From Phreatobacter sp. (GTDB lineage: Bacteria; Pseudomonadota; Alphaproteobacteria; Rhizobiales; Phreatobacteraceae), in contig JAIEPJ010000047.1 in the NCBI GenBank assembly GCA_019749835.1, positions 1-50,969 on the forward strand: a stretch of DNA of 50,969 bases. The letters are read 5' to 3'. Each line of letters begins with the position of its first letter. Within the stretch, counting starts at the first letter, position 1. The notes beneath the pieces are model-generated. The model did not search any database. It saw only the letters and a list, made by a program, of their open reading frames with translations, and was not told the origin of the DNA. Both the position numbers and the translations under genes were made by a program. This document shows, one piece after another, positions 44,819 through 50,969 of the stretch.

Positions 44819-46093
44819 ATGGCTCACATGAAGGACAAGCATGGCCGCCCTGTCGTCGTCGTTACCGGAATGGGCGTCGTCACCTCGCTCGGCCAGGGCA
44901 AGGACGAGAACTGGGCAAAGCTGACGGCTGGCCAGTCCGGCATCCACACGATCACCCGTTTCCCGATCGAGGGTCTGCGCACCACCATCGCCGGCACGGT
45001 CGATTTCGTGCCCTTCGACAATGCTCCCGACCTCACCACCAAGATGGCGGCGCTGGCCGGCGCGGAGGCTGTGGGCGAAGCCAAGATCGGCGCCGAGGGC
45101 AAGTTCCCCGGGCCGCTCTTCCTCGGCATGCCGCCGGTGGAACTGGAATGGCCGCAGCGGCAGGACCTCGCCCGCGCCTCCGGCAAGAGCGCCGACATCA
45201 CCTATACCGACATTCTCAAGGGCGCTGCGGCGAAGGATTTCTCCGCCATGCAGACGCGCTTCCTGTTCGGTTCAGTGGGCGATGCGCTCGCCGACCGCTT
45301 CGGCACCAAGGGCGCGCCCATCTCCATCTCCACCGCCTGCGCCACCGGGGCGACCGCCATCCAGCTCGCCGTCGAGGCGATCCGACGCGGCGAGACCGAG
45401 GCGGCCCTGGTCATCGGCGCCGACGGTTCCGCCAACCAGGAATCGCTGGTGCGCTTCTCGCTGCTGTCGGCGCTGTCGACCCGCAACGGCGATCCGACCG
45501 CCGCGGCGAGGCCCTTCTCCAAGGACCGTGACGGTTTCGTCATGGCAGAGGGGGCAGGGGCCCTGGTGCTGGAATCCTTCGAACACGCCACGGCGCGTGG
45601 CGCGTCCATTCTCGGCGTCGTCGAGGGCTGCGGCGAGATGGCCGACAGCTTTCATCGCACCCGGTCCAGCCCGGACGGCGCGCCGATCATCGGCTGTATC
45701 AGGAATGCCCTTGACGATGCCGGCGTGACACCGGCCGACGTCCAGTATGTCAATGCCCACGGCACTTCGACGCCCGAGAACGACAAGATGGAATATGTCG
45801 GGCTCGCTGCCGTCTTCGGCGATCACCTCCCAGCCATCGCCGTGTCGTCCAACAAGTCGATGATCGGCCATACGCTGTCGGCAGCCGGCGCCATCGAGGC
45901 GGTGTTCACGCTGATGACCATCCGCAGCGGCATCATTCCGCCAACGATCAACCATACAGAGGCGGACCCCGCGATCAAAATGGATCTCGTGCCCAATGTC
46001 GCCCGCAAGGCGACCGTCACCCGTGCCATCTCCAATTCCTTCGGTTTCGGCGGTCAGAACGTCTGTCTGGTCCTCGCCGCGGAGCCAGCGTGA
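44819..46093 (+). CDS. fabF1XL: 3-oxoacyl-ACP synthase FabF1XL
   Basis: 424 residues with GAGGAGG before the ATG. The Cys-His-His triad is complete: C174 in ISTACATGATAIQ, H314 in YVNAHGTSTPEND and H351 in SNKSMIGHTLSAAG, with the closing ISNSFGFGGQNVCLVL. It condenses malonyl-ACP onto the acyl-AcpXL chain. Its longer N-terminal cap (residues 55-140) is typical of the XL type. Ten bases separate it from FabF2XL, supporting a heterodimer. The SDR gene overlaps its stop. Confidence 0.95.
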   Translation: MAHMKDKHGRPVVVVTGMGVVTSLGQGKDENWAKLTAGQSGIHTITRFPIEGLRTTIAGTVDFVPFDNAPDLTTKMAALAGAEAVGEAKIGAEGKFPGPLFLGMPPVELEWPQRQDLARASGKSADITYTDILKGAAAKDFSAMQTRFLFGSVGDALADRFGTKGAPISISTACATGATAIQLAVEAIRRGETEAALVIGADGSANQESLVRFSLLSALSTRNGDPTAAARPFSKDRDGFVMAEGAGALVLESFEHATARGASILGVVEGCGEMADSFHRTRSSPDGAPIIGCIRNALDDAGVTPADVQYVNAHGTSTPENDKMEYVGLAAVFGDHLPAIAVSSNKSMIGHTLSAAGAIEAVFTLMTIRSGIIPPTINHTEADPAIKMDLVPNVARKATVTRAISNSFGFGGQNVCLVLAAEPA

Positions 46094-46842
46094 TGGGGCG
46101 CGTCCTCGTCACCGGTGGCGCCAAGGGCATGGGCGCTGCCATCGTCCGCGCGGTGGTCGCGAGCGGCCATGACGTGACCTTCACGGTCCGGTCGTCGGGC
46201 GAGGCAGCCGAGGCTCTGATGGCCGAGCTCAAGGCCTCTCACCCCGACCGCGATGTCGCCGTCGCATCGCTCGACCTCGCCGACAAGACGGCGGTCGACG
46301 CCTTCTGCGCCGAACTCGAGAAGGGGGAAACACTCTACGGCCTCGTTCACAATGCCGGGCAGCCCTACGACCAACTCGCCGCGGTCATGGACCAGGCCAA
46401 GGCCGAGGCGGTCATGCAGATCAATTTCTTCGCCTTCACGCGCCTCGTGAGTGCCGTGGTTCGCCCGATGATGCGGGCCCGGAACGGCCGGATCGTCGCG
46501 ATTGGGTCGGTGACGGCGGAGCGCTCGAACCAGGGCAATGCCGCCTATGGGGCCTCCAAGGCGGCGCTCGCCGCCTATTGCCGGACGCTGGCGATCGAGA
46601 GCGCCAAGCGCGGGGTATCGGTCAATGTCGTCGCCCCGGGGTTCGTCGATACAGACATGATTGCGAAATACGCCGACTATCGCGAGGCTATGGAGAAGCA
46701 GATCCCGGCCGGACGCTTTGCTCGGCCCGAGGAAATCGGCGGTCTCGTCGCCTATCTGTTGTCACCGCTTGCAAGTTACCTGACAGGCGCTACCCTTTCC
46801 ATCGATGGTGGACTGACAGCTTCGATGGGGCTGCAGCGATAG
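46093..46842 (+). CDS. FabG-like short-chain dehydrogenase of the VLCFA cluster
   Basis: 249 residues from ATG at 46093, overlapping the FabF1XL stop (TGATG); a GTG one codon earlier is possible. Classical SDR: RVLVTGGAKGMGAAIVRAVV binds NADP(H), HNAGQ is the middle motif, and the Ser-Tyr-Lys site is IGSVTAERSNQGNAAYGASK. The C-terminal GATLSIDGGLTASMG is typical of FabG. It likely reduces 3-oxoacyl-AcpXL, completing a dedicated elongation set (synthase, reductase, dehydratase). An enoyl reductase is not present in the window and may be the general one or the MDR protein. Confidence 0.92.
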   Translation: MGRVLVTGGAKGMGAAIVRAVVASGHDVTFTVRSSGEAAEALMAELKASHPDRDVAVASLDLADKTAVDAFCAELEKGETLYGLVHNAGQPYDQLAAVMDQAKAEAVMQINFFAFTRLVSAVVRPMMRARNGRIVAIGSVTAERSNQGNAAYGASKAALAAYCRTLAIESAKRGVSVNVVAPGFVDTDMIAKYADYREAMEKQIPAGRFARPEEIGGLVAYLLSPLASYLTGATLSIDGGLTASMGLQR

Positions 46843-46858
46843 GGCAGTTGCAGTTGTC

Positions 46859-48193
46859 ATGAGTTTCATGAATGGACCGCCAAAAACCTCCTCGCGACCG
46901 GGCTTCTTCTTAGCCGCATGGAGCTGGGTCCGTGCAACCATCGACGATCCCAACCGCATCGCCTATCTCTACGTGCCGGTGCTCGCCTTGCTCCCGCTGA
47001 CTCTCGGCAGCGTTGCGACCTTCTTCTATTTCGGCGCTTGCATCTATATCGGCTTGATCTTTCTAGGCCGGCGCATCTCCTGGGTCTGGCCGCCGACGGT
47101 GTCCGTCGGTTGCTTCGTCACCCTCGGCTACTTCTTGGTGACGATGATCTCGCCGCTCGCCTTCGCCAACAAGGCCGCGGGCTGGCTCGACGTGGGCACG
47201 GCAATGCATTTCCTGGCGCTGACGTTCCTGGTCTGCACCCTGGTGCAGACGCCGAAAGTCGATGTCTTCGATCTCTTCCTGAACGGGGTCCGTGCCGCGG
47301 CCATCGTCTCCTTCGTCCAGGCGGTGGTGCAGGTCTTCGTTTTCGGGCAACCGCGGGCCACCGCCGGAATGATCAACGCTATTCCCTTCGGGGGGACAGC
47401 CATGCTCGCGGCCGGACTGTCGATGGTCGGGTTCGCCCGGCTTTCCTCGGGGATGAGAATTGTCGCCGTCATCGCGCTCGCATGTGGCATTGGCGGCAGT
47501 TTCCTGTCGCAGTCGCGCGGCGCGCTGCTGGCCTTGCCACTGGTCGCCGTCGTGGTCGGCATGCATGTCTGGCCGATGATCCGGTTGCGGATCGGGCCGG
47601 CCGTGCTGGTGGCCTCGACGCTTGCTGCCGCGCTCGCGGTCTTCGCCATTGGCATCAAGGTGCCCGAGCGGTTCGCCGAGGTGCTCCATGCTCTGCAGAG
47701 CGAGACCTTGGGTCTCGAACTCGATCCCTCGACGGCCCATCGGGTCATGCTCTGGAGCCATGGGTTCGACGCCTTCCTCGATCGCCCCGTCTTGGGCTAC
47801 GGCAGCCAGAACGCTGTGGCGGAGGTGCGAACCCGGGCCGCGCAGGAGGGCATCGCCATTCCGGCTTATCGTCATCTCCACAACGAGTACCTCTCAGTGG
47901 CGGTCGGTCGCGGTCTCGTCGGCCTCTGCGCCCTGGTGTTGCTGCTCGTTTCGCCGCTGATCGTCGTGGCACGGGCACCACGGGATGGTCGTCAACGTGA
48001 TCGCTGGGCTTTCGCGGTGCTTCTGTCGGGGAGCTATGCGATCTTCGGCCTGACCAACCTCCTGTTCAGCCACGATCAGACGAACACGGTTTTCGCGACC
48101 GGCTACCTCGTCCTCGTCGTCGCAGCGCATCAGGCGCGGGTGGGGATCACGGTGTTCCACCGCCCGTTCCTCGGTGTCCCCGCCAGGCCCTGA
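46859..48193 (+). CDS. O-antigen ligase-like (WaaL/Wzy family) membrane protein
   Basis: 444 residues with ten to twelve transmembrane helices. The long periplasmic loop holds VMLWSHGFDAFLDRPVLGYG and the family signature YRHLHNEYLSVAVGRGLVGL (HxxN..). It also contains SQSRGALLALPLVAV, the typical SRG motif of O-antigen ligases and Wzy polymerases. Such proteins attach or polymerise polysaccharide on undecaprenyl carriers; ligase and polymerase are not separable by sequence. It follows the VLCFA arm by 16 bases and opens the polysaccharide region, linking lipid A with surface glycan. Confidence 0.88.
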   Translation: MSFMNGPPKTSSRPGFFLAAWSWVRATIDDPNRIAYLYVPVLALLPLTLGSVATFFYFGACIYIGLIFLGRRISWVWPPTVSVGCFVTLGYFLVTMISPLAFANKAAGWLDVGTAMHFLALTFLVCTLVQTPKVDVFDLFLNGVRAAAIVSFVQAVVQVFVFGQPRATAGMINAIPFGGTAMLAAGLSMVGFARLSSGMRIVAVIALACGIGGSFLSQSRGALLALPLVAVVVGMHVWPMIRLRIGPAVLVASTLAAALAVFAIGIKVPERFAEVLHALQSETLGLELDPSTAHRVMLWSHGFDAFLDRPVLGYGSQNAVAEVRTRAAQEGIAIPAYRHLHNEYLSVAVGRGLVGLCALVLLLVSPLIVVARAPRDGRQRDRWAFAVLLSGSYAIFGLTNLLFSHDQTNTVFATGYLVLVVAAHQARVGITVFHRPFLGVPARP

Positions 48194-48259
48194 AAGCCGC
48201 GGCGTTGACCATTCCGACAGATGGCTGTGGCGTATCGGACGGCCAGCGGCTAGGTAATG

Positions 48260-48275
48260 GCTCAACATGCTGAGC
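48260..48275. promoter_or_regulatory. Imperfect palindrome before manC
   Basis: GCTCAACATGCTGAGC, symmetric at seven of eight pairs, 23 bases before the proposed manC start. It shares GCTCA/TGAGC arms with the MarR-locus operators, but with six bases between instead of one, so it is probably different. Confidence 0.3.
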
Positions 48276-48298
48276 GAAGAGTGAAGGATATGCGTTCG

Positions 48299-49738
48299 AT
48301 GTCGAAGCAGACGCGGATCGTTCCGGTCATCCTCTCCGGCGGTGCGGGAACGCGCCTCTGGCCCGCCTCCCGCGAAGCCTATCCGAAGCAGTTCCTACCT
48401 CTTCTAGGCGATCGTTCGACCTTCGAGGAGACCCTGGCCCGCGTCGGCGACCGCGCCATCTTCACCGATCCGGTGATCGTCACCGGCGAGGATTTCCGCT
48501 TCCTCGTCGCCGACCAGCTGGCGCGCGCGGGCACGCCCGGTCGCATCGTGCTGGAGCCGATGCGGCGGGATTCCGGTCCCGCCATCGCGGTGGCCGCCGA
48601 ACTCGTCGCCGCGGCCGATCCCGATGCTGTCATGCTGGTCCTGGCGGCAGACCACCTCGTCACAGATGCTGCTGCCTTCGCCGCAACGGCCGAAGCGGGC
48701 CTGGCGGTTGCCGAGGCCGGAGCCCTGGTCACCTTCGGCATCCGCCCGACCCACCCGGCCACGGGCTACGGCTATATCCGCCCTGGCGACGTCATGGACG
48801 GCCGGGTGCGGATGGTCGCCGCCTTCGTGGAAAAGCCCGACGCGGATAAGGCGAAGACCTTCGTGGCCGAGAATTATCTCTGGAATTCGGGCAATTTCCT
48901 GTTCCGCGCCGACGTCTTTCTCGCCGAACTCGCGCGGTTCGAGCCGGAGATCGCCGCCGCGGCCAAGGCCGTTGCAGGGTCCATGAGCGTCGATCAGGCC
49001 GGCAACGTCACTTTCGAGCGTATCGATCGTGAGGCCTTCGCCGCCTCTCCCGCGAAGTCCGTCGACTATGCCGTGATGGAGCGCACCGACCGCGCCGCCG
49101 TCGTCGAGGCGGACTATGCCTGGTCGGATCTAGGCTCGTGGGACGCGCTGTGGGATGCGTCGACGAAGGACGGCGACGGCAACGCCGTCCGCGGCGCCGT
49201 CTCGCTGGTGGGGACGCGCAATTCCTATGTCTCGAGCGACGACGTCCATACGGCGGTGATCGGCCTCGACGACGTGGTCGTGGTTGCTACCAAGGATGCG
49301 GTTCTGGTGGCAGGCCGTCAGGTTGCAGGTGAGCTCAAGACTCTCGTGGCTGACCTGCGCGGGGGGGATGTCCAGCGCCGCCGACTTGCCGAAGAGCATC
49401 GCAAGGTGCTCCGCCCCTGGGGCTCCTATGAGAGCGTCGACCGGGGCGAGCGTTTCCAGGTGAAGCGTATCGTGGTGAAGCCCGGCGCCCGGCTGTCGCT
49501 GCAGAAGCATTTCCACCGCGCCGAGCACTGGATCGTCGTCAAGGGCACCGCGACGGTCGAGGTCGACGCGGTCTCGAAGATCGTGCGCGAGAACGAGAAC
49601 GTCTATATCCCACTCGGTGCCTGGCACCGCCTTTCGAATGACGGGAAGATTCCCCTCGAGCTCATCGAGGTCCAGTCGGGCAGCTATCTCGGCGAAGACG
49701 ACATCGTCCGAAGCGAGGACGACTACAAGCGTATTTGA
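48299..49738 (+). CDS. manC: Mannose-1-phosphate guanylyltransferase/mannose-6-phosphate isomerase
   Basis: 479 residues from ATG at 48299, ten bases after AAGGA; ATG 48290 is too close to it. Residues about 5-285 are a nucleotidyltransferase with VILSGGAGTRLWPASREAYP followed by KQFLPL, plus FVEKPDADKAKTFVAENYLW and DYAWSDLGSWDALW. The C-terminal third is a type II phosphomannose isomerase cupin, with GARLSLQKHFHRAEHWIVVK and EVQSGSYLGEDDIVRSEDDY. It makes GDP-mannose, the donor for mannose, fucose and related sugars in capsule or O-antigen. Its last 16 bases overlap the convergent epimerase gene. Confidence 0.95.
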   Translation: MSKQTRIVPVILSGGAGTRLWPASREAYPKQFLPLLGDRSTFEETLARVGDRAIFTDPVIVTGEDFRFLVADQLARAGTPGRIVLEPMRRDSGPAIAVAAELVAAADPDAVMLVLAADHLVTDAAAFAATAEAGLAVAEAGALVTFGIRPTHPATGYGYIRPGDVMDGRVRMVAAFVEKPDADKAKTFVAENYLWNSGNFLFRADVFLAELARFEPEIAAAAKAVAGSMSVDQAGNVTFERIDREAFAASPAKSVDYAVMERTDRAAVVEADYAWSDLGSWDALWDASTKDGDGNAVRGAVSLVGTRNSYVSSDDVHTAVIGLDDVVVVATKDAVLVAGRQVAGELKTLVADLRGGDVQRRRLAEEHRKVLRPWGSYESVDRGERFQVKRIVVKPGARLSLQKHFHRAEHWIVVKGTATVEVDAVSKIVRENENVYIPLGAWHRLSNDGKIPLELIEVQSGSYLGEDDIVRSEDDYKRI

Positions 49739-50667
49739 GCACCGGCCGCCCGCATGAGCCGGCCGAGACCCGCACCGGACGGCTCGACCGGCCTCCAGCC
49801 GCGCGCGCGCAGCGCGCCGTCATCCACCACGAGGTCGCCTAGGACTTGATCGGCCATGCCGGGGGCAAGGCGTGCAATCATGCGCTGGGCGAGGGCGAAG
49901 GGCAGGGCGACGATGCCCGGAGCACGGCCGATGGCCTGCCGCATGGATGCGGCCATCTCCGGCAAGGTCAGAGGCTCACCGTCGCCGAGGTGGAACACGC
50001 TCCCCTGCGTCTCCGGATGATCCAGGATGAAGGCGACGGCGCTGGCGAGATTGGCGTCGGACACGATCGACCGCCGACCTGCCAGCCCACCGAACGGCAG
50101 CGGCATGGGCAGGCTGGCGAAGCGGGCGAGGCGCGCCATATTGCCCTTGGCTCCTGCGCCATGGATGATTGGGGGCCGCAGCACCGTCGCCGCCGGTTGG
50201 GCTGCCTGGACAGCCTGTTCCGCCGCGCGCTTCGATCGGCCGTAGGCGTCGGTTGGGCTGGCTTCCGCCGTCTCCGCCAGGGTCTCCGCGGCGGATGGCC
50301 CGCTTACCGCCCTGATCGATGAGATTAGCACGAAGCGCCCGATTCCCTGCCGGCATGCGGCGCGGGCTAGGCGCGCCGCGGCGTCGGCGTTGACGGCCTG
50401 CATGGCTGCCTCGTCGATCCCCGCGGGCTGGTGAGCAAGTCCGGCGGCATGGATGACGGCATCGATGCCATCGAGGATCTGCGCGAAGGCCTCGTCGAGG
50501 GCCGGGCCGGATGCGAGGTCGGGCAGTACGGCGGGCGTGATGTGGTCCGCCAAGCCGGTGGCAAGGGGGCCACGCGCCGCCGCAAGGACGGTATGACCCC
50601 GGGCGGCTAGGTCGGCGGTGAGCGCCGTGCCGACAAAGCCGTTTGCGCCGGTGACAAGGACCCTCAT
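49723..50667 (-). CDS. NAD-dependent sugar epimerase/dehydratase
   Basis: 314 residues, extended SDR. RVLVTGANGFVGTALTADLA is the NAD site, VIHAAGLAHQP the strand-4 motif, VLISSIRAVSG holds the Ser, and DAYGRSKRAAEQAV the YxxxK pair. The C-terminal half (FHLGDGEPLTLPEMAASMRQ) fits UDP-GlcNAc or UDP-glucose 4-epimerase-like proteins of O-antigen loci such as WbpV. The start overlaps the end of the upstream transferase gene (ATGA) and its end overlaps manC on the other strand by 16 bases. Confidence 0.88.
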   Translation of the reverse strand: MRVLVTGANGFVGTALTADLAARGHTVLAAARGPLATGLADHITPAVLPDLASGPALDEAFAQILDGIDAVIHAAGLAHQPAGIDEAAMQAVNADAAARLARAACRQGIGRFVLISSIRAVSGPSAAETLAETAEASPTDAYGRSKRAAEQAVQAAQPAATVLRPPIIHGAGAKGNMARLARFASLPMPLPFGGLAGRRSIVSDANLASAVAFILDHPETQGSVFHLGDGEPLTLPEMAASMRQAIGRAPGIVALPFALAQRMIARLAPGMADQVLGDLVVDDGALRARGWRPVEPSGAGLGRLMRAAGAQIRL

Positions 50668-50969
50668 GGGCTGCGCCTCGGTCGCCTGAGCCAGGTGATG
50701 ACGGGCAAGAGCACCACGACAATCCCGTTGGCGAGCGCTGCTGCCACCCCGGCACTTTCCGAGCGGACGGAGACGAGGGCGAGAGCGCCGCAGACGACCG
50801 AGACCAGAGCGACGGTAAAAGCGACCTGCGGCGCTCTTAGGCCATTGTCGACGGCGCGCTGGTAGGCGTGGTCACGATGGGGCTCAGTGAGCCTGCGGCC
50901 TGCCAGGAAACGCCGTAAGAGGGTCAGGCCGCCATCGACGAGCGGGTAGAGCAGCACGAGGAGCGCTGC
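50664..50969 (-). CDS. WecA/WbpL-like undecaprenyl-phosphate sugar-1-phosphate transferase, C-terminal part
   Basis: About 101 residues are seen; the gene begins beyond the right edge. LLYPLVDGGLTLLRRFLAGR followed by EPHRDHAYQRAVDNGL is the cytoplasmic HxDHxYQR loop of the WbpL/WecA family, which binds the nucleotide sugar. Two helices follow and a basic end. These enzymes start glycan synthesis by moving a sugar phosphate from UDP-sugar to undecaprenyl phosphate. It is coupled with the epimerase, matching wbpV-wbpL pairs of O-antigen loci. Confidence 0.87.
   Translation of the reverse strand, partial: AALLVLLYPLVDGGLTLLRRFLAGRRLTEPHRDHAYQRAVDNGLRAPQVAFTVALVSVVCGALALVSVRSESAGVAAALANGIVVVLLPVITWLRRPRRSP

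Noticed and set aside
50881-50893. GGCTCA-G-TGAGCC, resembling the MarR-locus operator core
   Set aside because: It lies inside the coding sequence of the WecA-like transferase, has no AT flanks, and is far from any promoter; most likely chance in GC-rich coding DNA.

Overview
The window is ordinary high-GC chromosomal DNA from an alphaproteobacterium, most likely of the order Hyphomicrobiales (Rhizobiales). The main evidence is a complete AcpXL-type very-long-chain fatty acid cluster for lipid A, a split metH next to an ArsR-methyltransferase gene and metF, a DUF2865 protein, and CtrA-type TTAA-N7-TTAA sites before cell-envelope genes. The genus cannot be fixed from this sequence. I found no rRNA, tRNA, CRISPR array, insertion sequence or prophage. 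Both edges cut genes: an EamA transporter on the left and a WecA/WbpL-like sugar-phosphate transferase on the right.

Layout. 1-4.8 kb: an EamA transporter tail, a secreted protein, a membrane diguanylate cyclase, and a PAP2 phosphatase between two related small Tat-exported Arg-rich proteins. 4.8-10.3 kb: DUF3297, glmM, two tandem outer-membrane beta-barrel genes sharing a CtrA-like site, a VOC protein and a PA0069-type radical SAM protein. 10.4-16.2 kb: a methionine operon (ArsR-methyltransferase regulator, metF, and metH as two genes) with a perfect 16-bp palindrome at its promoter. 16.3-22.0 kb: kup, DUF2865, a 27-residue membrane micro-ORF, a TetR regulator, two small membrane proteins and a PilZ protein. 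22.0-32.8 kb: one long minus-strand catabolic and uptake locus (FAD oxidase, amidase, two substrate-binding proteins, a complete Dpp/Opp-type ABC transporter, and an Asp/Glu or hydantoin racemase). 33.0-34.1 kb: an orphan TadG-like protein.

34.3-40.4 kb is the most unusual part. A MarR-family gene is surrounded by an outer-membrane barrel gene with a small secreted partner, a duplicated pair of short secreted proteins, and a 7TMR-DISM histidine kinase with a lone receiver protein. A related 19-bp operator built on GCTCACTG lies before all three neighbouring transcription units. I read this as a local MarR-controlled envelope regulon that I cannot match to a described system.

40.5-46.8 kb: the VLCFA lipid A cluster, split into a minus arm (adh2XL, lpxXL) and a plus arm (acpXL, fabZXL, fabF2XL, fabF1XL, fabG-like SDR). 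FabF2XL has lost the catalytic Cys and one catalytic His and looks like a chain-length-factor partner of FabF1XL. 46.9-51.0 kb: surface polysaccharide genes (O-antigen-ligase-like protein, manC, a sugar epimerase, and a WecA-like transferase).
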